A stretch of 64,000 nucleotides of DNA from Cannabis sativa. Lineage: Eukaryota; Streptophyta; Magnoliopsida; Rosales; Cannabaceae. Both the position numbers and the translations under genes were made by a program. Below are positions 35,957 through 48,560 of the stretch, one piece after another. The DNA is taken from contig NC_083603.1 in NCBI RefSeq assembly GCF_029168945.1, forward strand, positions 47,254,406 to 47,318,405. The letters run 5' to 3'. Position 1 is the first letter of the stretch, and the number at the start of each line of letters is the position of its first letter. The notes beneath the pieces were generated by a model. It searched no databases, had not been told where the DNA came from, and worked only from the letters and a program-made list of their open reading frames with translations.

Positions 35957-36814
35957 ATGAACGAAGAAGAGAAGCAACGTTTTGAGTTTTATTTTCCAAC
36001 ATACTATGCTTCATGTAGAAACTTTACAAATTATAGTACTACTGATGGTACCAATAATTTTAATGGTGCATTTCAACTTAGCGAAAGAGAAAAACTTCAA
36101 GCTCAAGTAAATTTATTAACTAGAAAATTAGATGTTTTGAAAGCTAAGTATGATGATACATATGAAGTTTATGAAGAACCTTATTTTGACTATGAAGTAG
36201 TTGATAATAAGAATGATAATCATAACTGGAAAAATTTTATTGACTATAGTTGGAAGTCTGAGTACAACTACAATGCACCAATTGATTTAGATTTTGCCGA
36301 GAAAGCTTATACGTTTTGTCATTCATCTCAATTTACCAATAGCAAATCTCTAGAGGAAAATAGTTCAACATTCTTTTCTAGTCTAGAGAATGAAAGAAAG
36401 ATGAATGAAAACCAAAGTGCTTTGCTCACTCAATTAGTAGAGGAAAATATGGAATTCAATGAACAAATTTCAAACAATGTTCTTCCTCCACAAATTGAGA
36501 TAATACCATCACCCTCTACCCTAATCTCTTGCAAACTCGATGGGGATGATGCTATTACTATTTGGAGTGACAATATTTCTTATCCTGAAATTCTTTCTAC
36601 CCTTCCAAATATCATTCCAAATGAAAACAAGTGTTATCATATTGATGTGATAGACACAGTTGTGGAGGAAATTTGTAAAATTTTCTCAAACAACCAAGCA
36701 TACCATTTCCTCCATGATTTTGAGAACAAATACTTTCTTTATCCTGAAAATTTCACCAATGCATCAATTCTTGAGACGAAGGATAAAAGAAAGTTCATTT
36801 TTGATACTGGATAG
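35957..36814 (+). CDS. ORF of unknown function in the Athila-like element
   Basis: 285 codons, ATG 35957, TAG at 36812-36814. The protein is acidic, rich in Asn, Glu, Phe and Tyr, with a probable coiled coil near residues 44-62 (SEREKLQAQVNLLTRKLDVL). I find no CCHC knuckle, no RT or integrase motif, and no membrane segment. The start follows a poly-A/T-rich leader and the frame is uninterrupted, unlike most of the region. It sits where gag would be. It could be a reduced Gag or a private protein of this non-autonomous family. The final residues FDTG resemble a protease start only by chance. I do not recognise it. Confidence 0.6.
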   Translation: MNEEEKQRFEFYFPTYYASCRNFTNYSTTDGTNNFNGAFQLSEREKLQAQVNLLTRKLDVLKAKYDDTYEVYEEPYFDYEVVDNKNDNHNWKNFIDYSWKSEYNYNAPIDLDFAEKAYTFCHSSQFTNSKSLEENSSTFFSSLENERKMNENQSALLTQLVEENMEFNEQISNNVLPPQIEIIPSPSTLISCKLDGDDAITIWSDNISYPEILSTLPNIIPNENKCYHIDVIDTVVEEICKIFSNNQAYHFLHDFENKYFLYPENFTNASILETKDKRKFIFDTG

Positions 36815-38339
36815 TACAATCATATAGTTGGTAGACTTACCTGAGGAGATCACTTCTGTCTACCAATGACTAATCAGGTTTTATCTTTATGTTTTTAGTA
36901 AGTTTATTTAAGTTATTTTATCTTTTTTATTTTCTATGTTTGTTTTGGGTTACTGTTATCAGGTTATCTCCACTCTCACTCCGTGCATATTATCGTCAAT
37001 CAAGTGTACGTTTTTCCCTATCTTTTTTCATTTCATATTTTTTGTGACATTGAGGACACTGTCTAATTTTGAGTTGGGGTGGTGAGCTCTGGTGAGCGTT
37101 CATTTGGAAAATTATAATTGTCTTGTTGAATTTTTAAGTCAAATTTTTCAAAATTATCTGAGCATGATAGTAAAATTACAGTTTGAGTCAATATTTGCTA
37201 TATTTTGTTACCAAGTTGTGATTTTCAGAGTTCTTTTGTGCACTTTCCAAACATGTGGTAAAATGGTTGTAAACACATATAGTTAAGAAAAATTTTGAGT
37301 GTAAAGTTTTTCATTTTTGGTGAGTTGTGAGAGTTGAGAAAACAACTTTTTGAACTTTCATTGATCATTTGAGTTGGTAAAGTTAAACTTTTGGAATTTC
37401 AAACATGACATTTACTAGAGGGATTAATTTATTGTCAAAAGAGTCTTTGTGTTTATTTCTTTGTAACTTTATTGTATTTCTTTATATCTTTATTTTTATA
37501 TGTTGTCTCTTGTCAAAAAAAAAAGGAGAAGAAGAAAAAAAAAAAAAGATCATCAAATAAAAAAAAAAAAATCATCAAAAAAAATATATATAATGAAAAA
37601 AAAAGAACAAGAGCAACATCATTTTATTTGGATTTTCAAGAAGTCTCCATCTTTTTTTTTTTTTGAGAAGAAAAAAAATAAAAATAGCAAAAGTAATATC
37701 ATTTTATTTCTATTTTCCTACATTCTTTCCATATTTAAAAAAAAAAAAATCATGTTAGTTTATTTTATTAAAAAAAAAAAAAAAGAAAGAGAAGCATCAC
37801 ATGTCTCTCTAAAGAAAATAAAAATTGTTATTATATTTCTTTATTTATTAGTTAGTTAGTTGGCTCTTTATTTTGTGAGTTTTTCATGTAAATCCCAAAG
37901 GTTGTTTGTCATTTGAATTCTATTGGTTTGATATGTCTATCTTGTGATCAATATTTGTTCAAACTGTTTGTCCTAAAAAGTTTATCCTCTCTCATTTGTG
38001 CGTTAATTGTTACATTTCCAACTCCAAAGAGTGTCACCCTTCCAATATAAATACTTTCAATACCCGTGAAAAAAAAAATTGGAGTTGAGACCTTTACACT
38101 TTTGAGATTTTTTGATACTATTTGTGTTAAGACTTGAAATAAAATAAATACAGTTTGGTGCACACACACACAACTCTATTGTTACAACTGAAATAACATT
38201 GATAGCAATCTTTAACTCTCTACTAATATTTTGAAAATGCTTGGATATTTTTGCGTGATTTGACTTGTTTATTCAACTCGATTATTCTTTTTCTTCGCTT
38301 GAATTGCTAGGGACTAGCAATAAGCTAGTTGGGGGTTGT
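36815..38339 (+). other. Athila-like 3' non-coding region and polypurine tract
   Basis: No ORF supported. GACATTGAGGACACTGTCTA (37048-37067) followed by GTTGGGGTGGTGAG is a motif that often marks the end of the coding region in this group. Poly-A runs at 37515-37570 and 37735-37790 are simple sequence. The polypurine tract is AGTTGGGGGTTG (about 38328-38339), directly before the LTR start TGATTAGTGG. Confidence 0.7.
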
Positions 38340-38686
38340 GATTAGTGGTTAAAAATACACTTTTATTTATTTTAAATGATAAAATAAATTGAGTTTTAAT
38401 TGATATTTTCACGAAATTATTGTAATATATTTTATAAATGAAAATATTTGATTTTGATTCAATTTATGTCTTTCTTGTAGGAATTAAAGTGTATTTTTGT
38501 TGAAAGAAAGAGGAAGGAGCAAAGTTGAAAAGAAATGAAGAAAAAAAATGGCATTTTTGTTGAAGTCCAAAGCAACCCTACTCAAAAAGGTTAAGCCTAG
38601 CCCATGAAGCTCATCATCAATTTTGTCTCTTCCAAAGCATGTGATGCAATGATGATAAGTCTAGGTCATCATCAACCCTATTTTCC
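38340..38686 (+). repeat. Truncated forward 3' LTR of the Athila-like element
   Basis: Matches the first 348 bp of the 5' LTR and stops at TTTTCC, where it meets the inverted primer site with the shared bases TCC (38684-38686). Confidence 0.92.
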
Positions 38687-40238
38687 CCGGCAACGGCGCC
38701 AAAATTTGTTTAACGCCCAAATGTGACTTCCACTAGCGGTGGTTGTAGTATAGATCGGGCGGTCGATTCCACAGGGAGGTGATTATGGACAAAAGCGTTA
38801 GTAGAAAAATAAAAACAAAAGGTTAATAATAAGTGATAGTAGTAACAAATGATTTTGTGGTTTTTGTTTTGGTAATAAATATTAAAGGAAAGCAAATAAA
38901 GGTGTAATCAATAATAAAAGAGAGAAAGGCTTCAAGAATCATCCATATGCTTGTTTAGCTATTTTGTACCTTTGATTCACTAAGTTGACACAATGATGTA
39001 ACATTAAAGTTCATTATAATTTGAGTATACAAGTTCTTAAAAATGAAAGAAATAATTTAATCTTATGTAGAACCTAGAAATGACATTATACATCAAGCAA
39101 TAATGCAATAAAAGATTAAATATAAAACTAAACATCAATATTATTTTTACTAAATAGTAACACATAGAAAGAGCATGACTAATCCTATATATTTTTAGTA
39201 AAAATAATGACAAAGAGATAGAGATGGAGATGGAGGTGATAGTGAAGGAAATGAACATTAATATTACTTTTATTAATTTTTAGACACATAGGGAGAGCAT
39301 GACTAAACCTATATATCATTTAACAAAAAGTAAATAAAAATGAACATAAAAGATAGAAATGAGCAATACTACCATTACTATAATCACTAAATAAAAATAT
39401 ATAGAAAGAGCATGACTAAGTCTATATATATTTGGTATAATAGCATAGATAGTATAGATGGAAGAAGAACATAAAAATAAAAGTGGAATATGAACTTGCA
39501 TTACTCAAATAAACATTACAACAAAAAGTGAATCAAAGATACAAAATAACCTCACTTTGCATATGGAATCATCCCTAACCTTCCAAGGAAGATTAGGCCA
39601 TTATGCTAATCATTCTCATAAAATTTCTAAAGAGAAAAGATGAGAAGAAAAGATGAGAGAATTTTTGCTATAGTTTTTCTACACTAAAAATTACACTCCA
39701 AAAATTATTAAAATGAGCTCCTATTTATAGAGCCATAAAAGGACTAAAAATAAATAAATAAAAATTTGGGATTATAAAATAAATATTAAGATTAAATTTG
39801 ACATTTCAAATCAAAAATAAAATTAATATTATTTTTGTTATCATTGTGATTTTGACTTCTACTCTTTGGATGAAGGTTGAGTGTGGAAGAGGAAAATAGG
39901 GTTGATGATGACCTAGACTTATCATCATTGCATCACATGCTTTGGAAGAGACAAAATTGATGATGAGCTTCATGGGCTAGGCTTAACCTTTTTGAGTAGG
40001 GTTGCTTTGGACTTCAACAAAAATGCCATTTTTTTTCTTCATTTCTTTTCAACTTTGCTCCTTCCTCTTTCTTTCAACAAAAATATACTTTAATTCCTAC
40101 AAGAAAGACATAAATTGAATCAAAATCAAATATTTTCATTTATAAAATATATTACAATAATTTCGTGAAAATATCAATTAAAACTCAATTTATTTTATCA
40201 TTTAAAATAAATAAAAGTGTATTTTTAACCACTAATCA
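38684..40238 (-). repeat. Inverted PBS and LTR at the right end of the Athila-like element
   Basis: Read on the minus strand: a full LTR from TGATTAG (ending at 40238) to TTAAACA (38707), a 5-nt gap, then exactly the 18-nt primer site ending at 38684. This is the content of a plus-strand strong-stop DNA. It is the inverted partner of 33647-35194, with scattered substitutions. Confidence 0.9.
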
Positions 40239-43200
40239 ATAATCATTCTAGCAACCTTTTATTCGATCAAGATTGGAATCCAGTGTTGTCCCGTTTAGGC
40301 GAGAGTCAAGGCTATTCTATCTTATGAGCTTCCACCATTGTTTCATATTTTGTAAGTCAAAAATAGTCATCACCATTAGGGTGATCAATACCATATAAAA
40401 CACTTACAAATATACTTATCTTTCGAGATTAAACGGTGCTAACTTGCTGATGAACGTTCCTCCATTAGGGAGGATTACTCACTAAAACAAAAGCTATGTA
40501 AAACCAACAATGGAGATCGAATGTCCTAATAATAAAGCTCATTATTTAATGAAGGTTGTATTTTCTCCTAATATTTATTTTAATCAATTTATTTTAAATA
40601 TATATTTATTTAATTAAATTTTCAATTTAGAATTAAAAATTCTAAATATAAATTTTAATGTAATATTTATAAATTATACTTAGATGGATATGAAAATAAC
40701 TTGAATTATTTCCATCTTAGTAATAATTTCCATAAATATATAGAAACTTATTCAATTTAAGTTGTTTCAAAATTAATTTAAATTAATTTACAACTCAAAT
40801 TTAATTTTCTATAAATATATATTGCATTTCGAAAAATAAAGTGTATAAGAATACTACTTTCGAAAATGCTTTAAATAAAATAAAAATAAATCCTGGAAAA
40901 TTGCTCTAATTTTATGTTGGCCCAAAATTAATTAATAAAAATTAATTTTCAACAAAAACTATAAATTTCCTATTTAATTAAATATCTAAGAAAAATTTCA
41001 AATATTTAAGTATCATGATTAAAAATCAACTTAAATATTAATTTTCTATTTAATTAAATACACTAGAAAAATACTTCAAGCAAAACAGATAATAACTATC
41101 TAGACTTTCATTGAATAATTAATTCAATTTCTAATTATAATATATTTTAGTTCATTTATTTTAATTAATCATTAAATGAAAAAATTATTGATTTAAGTTG
41201 GTCCAAAATTAAAATAAATAATTTTCAACTTTAATCTATTTTTCAAATAAAATTCGAAATTTCTGCATTAAAGAAATGCAATTTCGAAATTTTGGGAAAA
41301 AGATTAATAAAATAAAATAAAATATATTTTGAAAATTATTCAGATTTAAGTTATTCTGAAATAAGATTCCAAGCTTAAGATAATTTTCAACTTTAATTAA
41401 ATAACATAACAATATTTAAGTATCATGATGAAAATCAACTTAGATATTGAAATTTTTAATTTAATTAAATGTATTAAATTCAAGAGATAAATAATTAAGT
41501 AGAGAGGGAACTTAATTATTAATTCTAGTTTAATACTAGGAAAATATTCTAAACTTAGATTGTACCAAAATTAATTATTAAACAATTAATTTCACAATCA
41601 ATGATATTTTCCTATTTTATATTAGAAATAATAATTAGTATAGAAATAACTATCTAGAATATATATCATTAACTAAGTGTTTTTCTAAAATTAACTTTAA
41701 AATATTAAAATGAAAAATAAATTTCATATATTTTAAAAGTTAATTATGTTGCTAATTCAATTTTAATTAGGTTAGACTAATATAATTAACCTAATACAAT
41801 TATTTAAATAAGGCAAATGGGCCTTCATAATTGGGGTAGTTCATGTGAGGGGGAGCTGGGTTCAGTATGTCGTACCCACTTCTATTGGCTCCCAACTCTC
41901 ACACAAGGCCCAAAAGAGAGGAATTTAACCTTTAAATAAACAATTGTTATTCATTGAATAAACCCAAATCTAATTGGGCCTAAATAAAATTACTTATGTC
42001 AAATTTTATTTTAACAACCTAGTCCATTTACTTAGTAAAACTTAAATGGGCTTCCTATATGCATCTAAGCCCAATAGCAAACATATAGGCTCACACAGGT
42101 CAAATGATTTGGATGGACCCTATCATGTTACTAGGTTTACACAGATGAAAGAAGTACAAAATTTACCTGTTACAAATTATTTATAAGATCTATTGACAAT
42201 TGGACTATGATTAAAATCAGATTATTGGATCTGTCAACAAGTTAATCATAGCAATTTAGATCAAATAAATAATAGGTTTGTTAAAAAATTTTGAATAAAC
42301 AATATAAAAATAAACAAACATTGTCCATGTAACAGATGTGAAAATAAGATATTAATATAATTAAATTATTATTCTTAAACTAACCAACTAAATTTTTGAA
42401 AATTTAAACCTTAAAATCTCAAAAAATAAAGGAAACTAATTTTAAAATATCTAGGTTTATTTGAATCAAATTAAATTAAATATCTAATAAGATCAATGAT
42501 TTGAAAGAAAAAATCTTCAATATCACTTTCAAATCTTATAATTTAATAAAATAAACCAATTTCAAAATAGATTTGGTTAGATAATTCGAATAATAATTAC
42601 CATAATTATATGTCAAAATATCTCAAATCAAGCAATATTTAAATTTCTACAAAAATATCTAAGTTATTTAAATATTTAAGATATGATTTATAAATTTGCA
42701 ATAAGAAAAAAATGATATATATAGAAAAATATCATTTTTAAACTTATAATTTATAAATAATTAAATATTTAACAAAATAACAAATTTTTAATTTGAAAAT
42801 ATTATGGTAAGTGTATCTATAAAAATATCTATGTTAATTTCAAATTTATTAATTATTTAATTTGTCATATAAGATAATTTTAATATAATATTTTAAATAA
42901 AAAGACAAAGTTATCTTTTAATTTAAAATATGTTAAATATTAAAATATATAATCTTATAATTAAATAATAAATAAATATTAAAGAAGTTAACAAATTTTT
43001 AAATCTGACCATAACAAAAAATATTTAAAATTGGAAATATTCCAAAAAAGAAATATTTAAAATTGGAAATATTTCAATTTAGAAATATTTAAAATTGGAA
43101 AAAAGAATTTTGGGAAACAATCCCATGAAAAAATTGGATTTTTGGTGAAAAAACCCCAAAAATTGCAATTTTTGGGTATTTGCCCAAGAGGGGCTGCATG

Positions 43201-43574
43201 CAGCAGCCCAGGAGGCTGCTAGCAGCTGGTTACATGCGCGGACGAGGGAGGAGCGCCGAGGGTCTGGTGCGCATGAGAACCACCCTCGACAGCCTTGAAT
43301 CTCGTTTTTCCAAAAAACATAACTTTCTCAATTTTTATCGGAATCAAGTTTCGTAAAAAAAAAAATTGCTTAATTTTTCACAAGGAATCCAAATAAAATA
43401 TTTTCAAAAATAGAAAAAATATTTTTCATGAAAAAAGGTACTGTACAACATATACATTCATCACATAAGCACATAAACCAACATGAAACCATCCAAATCA
43501 ACACAAAATATATAAAACATCGTTTTAATTCATATTACATGAAAGTAAATCATTACCATGGCTCTGGTGCCAGT
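40239..43574 (-). other. Inner copia long leader
   Basis: About 3.3 kb between the PBS (minus TGGCACCAGAGCC at about 43559-43573) and the pol relics, with no ORF. It contains a GCGAGAGTC module (40299-40307), several palindromic units around TTTAAGTTG (40756 onward), a conserved foldable island (41819-41911), a second small one (42048-42088) and a GC-rich patch (about 43182-43300) in a very AT-rich setting. Large parts align with the leader of the outer element at 48561-51951. Confidence 0.72.
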
Positions 43575-44908
43575 TGTTGGAATTATTTTACCAGGAACTA
43601 GATTTACTACCAAGTATGTTTGATTAACACCCTAATATGAATTCTAAAACAATGAAATAAACACATAAGAGTTTAAGAAAACCTTACATTGGGTGCAGCG
43701 GAATATTATGACTCATTCCGTTCAGATCTCTAGCCCTTGATTCCTTTCTGTAGCAGAGCATTACCAAAATCTGAACCTGGATCTCTTTCTCTCCTTCTTT
43801 GATGCTGATTTTTCATAGTCTTACATACTATGATTGAGGTACCACTTGATGTGTGTGGGCACTACTCATCACTCAAAGGAATTTCAAAAAACGGAGAAGA
43901 AAGAGAGGGAAAGTGGCGGCTTCAGAGTGTTTGAGAGTGAAAGAAAATAATACAGTCATGTGTGTAAAACCTGAAGCCTTTACCTTCTATTTATAGAATA
44001 CCACATAGGGTTAAGGTTGAATTACTTGGCATTTAAAAATGAAAAATAAAATGAGAAATAGGAAGCATAGTGGCCGGCCATGGAATAAGGAAACAAGCCT
44101 CTCACTTTTGCAACTTTCCTATTTTATCATTCCTAGTTTCCAATTCTCCAAAATTGCCAATTTTCTCATTCAATTACATAAATGTCAAATCTAATTATTT
44201 AATAACTATAATTAATTATTAAATAATATATTGTCATTTATTTTATTTATTAATAAAAACTAATCAAAGTTTCCCAATTAATAAATATACTCTTTAAACT
44301 CTCTATTTACTGTTTTACCCTTGCTTAGTGAAAATTCATAAAGTAGACATAGTCTAACTTTTAGAATTATAATTGATTAATTAAAATCAATTAACTGAGT
44401 CTTACAAGTAGTATGGTCTCAACTAGTATGGGGACCATGGGACTATATAACCGAGCTTCCAATAAGTCGAACTGAATTTACCAAGTAAATTCCCTAACTT
44501 ATTAATTCCTTATTGAATCCACTCTTAGAACTTGGAATTGCACTCTCAGTCATATAGAACGCTCTATATGTTCCATGATATAGACACGTCATTAGTTATC
44601 CATTGTTATAATCCTAATGTGATCAATGACCCTCTAATAGATGATCTACATTGAAAAGGCACTAAGTTACCGTTACACCTTTAATGTATTTTATCCTTAA
44701 AACACTAAGCTCCGTATAAATGATATTTCAACAAAGTGAAATGAGATCTCCACCATTTATCTCTGTTTAGCCAAGCTCGAAGGATATCATCGTTTCACTT
44801 CTAAATTCCTATAGAAGTTATAGATTCCATATTTATGGTAGCGCTCCTACTCAATTATACTATCATGTTCCCAAAATGTACGTATCACCCTGATCCAAAA
44901 GTAGGCTT
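43575..44908 (-). repeat. Inner copia 5' LTR, part 1
   Basis: Starts (plus strand) TGTTGGAATTATTTTACC, directly after the primer site, and matches 29008 onward. Broken at 44908 by a solo LTR with target site GGCTT; continues at 46789. Confidence 0.93.
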
Positions 44909-46788
44909 TGTTGGGTTTTATGCCCTAAATAAAACTCTATTTCATTGTAATCCAGATTATTCAATATCAATAAAGTAACATAAGTATTTTTCATTCATTT
45001 GTGTATGTTTTGGTTCATTTAATCAATTGTTTGTCTATTTGATTTATAAATTCATCCAAACCCTTTTTCACATACTTGATCATGTTTATTGTGTTGTCAA
45101 CACAGTGGAAAGTAAACATGACTATGTGAATAAAGTATTTCTAGATTTATCAGAACACTGGGTTTTACTGATATGACAATCTACAACAGAGTTTACTTGC
45201 ATTCGGAGAAATGTTATGTTCTTTCCAGAACATAGGTTAAAGTAAAGCTCAGGTTGGATGCATGGAGTATGCATTGGAATGGACCGATATTGAACTTTGA
45301 ATTAGATTTTTGAAACTTACCGTAAATATCTATTCAATTCAATATCATAAGTTGATCCTAGATCACATGATCGTAATCCTGATATGGTTAGGCTCAATTT
45401 CAAGAGTGTTATTCGTGTTCTTTGATTTGTTAGTTAAGCCTAATTTTTGGTCAGGGCAATACATACATTTTGGGAACACGGTAGTGCGATTGAGTGGGAG
45501 CGCTAACATAAATATGGAATCTATAGCTTCTATCTGGCGAATAGTAAGCAAAGGGTGATTTCCTTCGAGCTTAACCAAACGAGATAAATGATTGAGTACT
45601 CATTTCACTTAGTTGAAATATCATTTATACAGGGTTAAGTGTTTTGAGGATAAAATACATTGTAGGGTGTTACCGTAATTTAGTCCCTTTACAGTGTAAA
45701 TCATCCATATAGAGGATCATTGATCACATTAGGATTATAACAATGGATAACTAATGATGTATCTATATGGTGGAACATATAGAGCATTCTATATACTGAG
45801 AGTGTAATTCTGAGTTCTATGTGTGGATTCAACGAAGAATTAATAAGTCACTGAATTTAAGTGGTAAATTCTAGATCTGCTTATTGGAAGCTCGGATATA
45901 TAGACCCATGGTCCCCCCACTAGTTGAGATAATATTACTTGTAAGACTCATTTAATTGATTTTAATTAATCAATTAAAATTCTCAAGATAGACTGTGTCT
46001 ATTTGAGAATTTATCACTTATTAAGGACAAAACAGTAAATAGAGATTTTGAAGGGCATATTTATTAATTAGGAAACTTTAATTAGTTTTATTATTAATAA
46101 AATAAATGACAATATATTATTTGATAATTAATTTTAATTATTAAATAATTAGATTTGACATTTATGTGGTTGAACAAAGGAATTGGCAGTTTTTGACAAA
46201 ACAGGAAACTATCAGTATAGGAAAAGGAAAGTTGGAAAAGTGGCAAGCCTTGTTTCCACAATGCCTAGGCCGGCCACTTAAGTTCCCTTTTCCCTTTGAT
46301 TTTTTCAATATTAAATGTCAATTAATTCAATCATAGCCCTGGGTGGTCTTCTATAAATAGAAGGCAAAGGCTTCAGTATTCAACACAACTGATACACAAC
46401 ATTATTCTGACAGAATTTTCTCTCTGAAAATTCTCTCTGAGCCCCCACCCTCTCTCTCTCTATTCCTTCACTGTTTCGAAATCTATAAGTGCTAGAGTAG
46501 TGCCCACACACATCAAGTAATACCTCAATCATAGTGAGGAAGGCTGTGTAGAATTCAGAAACAACAAAGAAGGACTATCGGGCTCAGATCTTGATTATAC
46601 TCTGCTACAGAAAGGAATCAAGGGTTAGAGATCTGAGTGTGAGGAGACATATATTCCGCTGCACCCAATGTAAGATTTCTGACACTCTTATGTGTTAAAT
46701 TTTCTATCGTTTTAGAAGTTCAATATTAGGTTGTTAAATCAACATACTTGTGAGTAGATCTAAGTTCCTGGTAAAATAACTTCCAACA
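44909..46788 (+). mobile_element. Copia solo LTR
   Basis: 1880 bp, TGTTGGGTTTTATGCCC...AACTTCCAACA, flanked by GGCTT (44904-44908 and 46789-46793). TATA box CTATAAATAG at 46351-46360; GGCCGGCC at 46268-46275, 83 bp upstream. Related to the solo LTR at 22192 but clearly another copy. No internal part remains. Confidence 0.94.
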
Positions 46789-47317
46789 GGCTTAACTAAC
46801 AAATCAAAGAACATGTATAGTACTCTTGAGATCGAACCTAACAATATCAGGATTAAGATCATATGATCTAGGACAAACAGGTGATATTGAATTGAATAGA
46901 TATTACGGTAAGTTTTAATATATCTAATCAAAGTTCAATATCGGTCCCTTTCGATGTATACTCCATACATCTGATACTGGTAAACTTTGTCAATGTCCTG
47001 GAAAGGACATAACACTTTTCCAAGGTGTAAGAATACCTATCGCTGATTATACCATGTCAGTCTAAATCCAGTGTTCTGACAAATCAGGGAATAAACTTTC
47101 GAACATATAATTAAGATTATATTCCACTGTGCTGACAACACTATAATCTTTAACAAATTCATATGTTCTGGACTTAAAAAGAATTCATACATTATATACA
47201 TATAATCATGAAATAAATCATGTGAACCATGCAACATAAAATGTTATTTCTGATCTTTATTAATAAGTAAATCTGATCATATTGAAATGAGTTTTATTTA
47301 GGGCACCAAACCCAACA
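46789..47317 (-). repeat. Inner copia 5' LTR, part 2
   Basis: Continues the LTR broken at 44908 and ends CCCAACA at 47317, followed by the target duplication GTTCA. Confidence 0.92.
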
Positions 47318-48560
47318 GTTCAGAATTGGTAAAAGAGGAATTCTGAAAATATCTGAATGTACTATGCAAAGGCAAAATGTACTATTTACCTTACCATTGG
47401 TTCCTTGGCACACTCTCCCTTTGCAGAGAAAGAACATTTTGTCATTTTGCCTTCTAGGCAAGATTCACAAACCGGTAATTCACCTAAGGTGACATTTTTC
47501 GATGGACCACCTTTGGTTAACCTGTGAAGTCTATCATAGCCTATATGACCAAGACGTAAGTGCCATAGATATGTTTCGTCTTCATTATCGATCTTTTGCT
47601 TTTTGTGGTTTCTAGGTTTAGCTACCTTAAACAGTTCGTTATTAATCAGAAATGGTTCATCTGGTCTAAGAACATAAAGCCCCTGTTCTATAGATGCAAC
47701 ACAAATTTGAATGTCATTTCGAGAAGTGATAGAACAGAATTCGAAAAATTCAATTTGTATTGTTGCAACAGTAAACATGAAACAGAAATCAAGTTACTAC
47801 TGAAACTTGGAATAAATAAGACATTGTCTAAATCCAAAATTGTATTCTAAAACTTGAGTTTGGCTTTTCCTCTAGCTCTAACTGATACCATTTTGCATTA
47901 CCAACTTTAAGTTTCAACTCTTCGAATTTTAAATAATTCAGTTTTCAAGCAATTGCAATGAACAACAGACATGGTTAGTAGATCTAGAATAAAAAATCTA
48001 AATGGATTTGTCATTCTCTAAAACACATGATTTAAAAACTAAAGCATTGGAATCACTGCATAACTGTTTTTGGATTGTTCTTAATGCTGGTTCAATCTGT
48101 TGTGAAAGATAATCTGAGTAAGTGGAATCACTTTCTCTATCTTTTTCAACTGAGCCTGAAGTAGTAGGATTGTCGGAGGAATTATTCTCAATATCTTCAA
48201 CTTTCCTTTTGCCCTTATCTGCATTACTGGAGAAGGATCTCCATGCAAGTGACAATGTCCGTTCATAAGCACGCAATTCAGCGTCCAGCTTGTCTAGTCG
48301 GACGAGTTCCAATTGTTGATCACAAATTGGTTAAACTCAGGTGATAAGCTTTTGAGAATAAAATGAACTCTTTACTCTCCAGATAAAGCAATTCCTAGCA
48401 TAGCTGCTTTCTGGAATTTCATGTTCATCATGAGCAAGTGTGAAGTGATACTCTGACCAGGAGTCATCTTCACACTTTGAAGTTCATTCCTAAAGGCATA
48501 CTCTAGATGAGGATTGGGGTGTGGGTTGTACATTTTGATACTACAAATATCAATAAACAG
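47318..48560 (-). pseudogene. Outer copia element: gag and pre-integrase remnant
   Basis: Continues the pol at 29007 on the minus strand. 47778-47386 carries the pre-integrase region with DETYLWHLRLGHIGYDRLHRL and the zinc ligands CESCLEGKMTKCSF. 48312-47998 and the region up to about 48545 carry gag: EYAFRNELQSVKMTPGQ, FVINNW, then a Lys/Ser-rich tail. Frameshifts and stops are frequent; the protease region between gag and pre-integrase is not recognisable. Next to the nested element's edge a short stretch (GCATAGTACATTCAGAT on the minus strand) occurs on both sides, a small older duplication. Confidence 0.82.

Larger units (their letters stand above)
33647..40238 (+). mobile_element. Athila-like LTR element with inverted right end
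   Basis: A 6.6-kb insertion flanked by ATAAT on both sides (33642-33646 and 40239-40243). Order: LTR forward (33647-35171); PBS; an interior with one ORF; polypurine tract; the first 347 bp of a forward 3' LTR (38340-38686); then an inverted PBS and a full LTR in reverse (38707-40238). So both outer ends are the same U3 end of the LTR. The PBS and the layout suggest the Athila/Tat group. The element lacks pol and is non-autonomous. Confidence 0.88.
29008..47317 (-). mobile_element. Inner copia-type element, non-autonomous
   Basis: LTRs at 29008-30863 and 43575-47317 (the latter split by a solo LTR) bound this insertion; GTTCA flanks it on both sides (29003-29007 and 47318-47322). Orientation is minus: PPT-like AAGTGGGAGTT lies next to the left LTR and a primer site TGGCACCAGAGCC next to the right one. 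The interior has no intact gag or pol, only shrunken pol relics and a long leader, plus an Athila-like insertion. It belongs to the same broad family as the element it sits in. It would need proteins from a relative to move. Confidence 0.9.

Noticed and set aside
36786..36814. FDTG at the end of the 285-codon Athila-like ORF as a retroviral-type protease start
   Set aside because: The frame stops one codon later and nothing downstream in any frame resembles a protease body.
37472..37859. Lys-rich open frames of 64 and 119 codons
   Set aside because: They arise from poly-A/AAG simple sequence and have no conserved motif.
38340..40238. Tandem or simple inversion of a complete 3' LTR
   Set aside because: A plain inversion would not add a primer site ending at base 18 nor leave a 347-bp forward LTR start; the intact target duplication also speaks for one insertion event.
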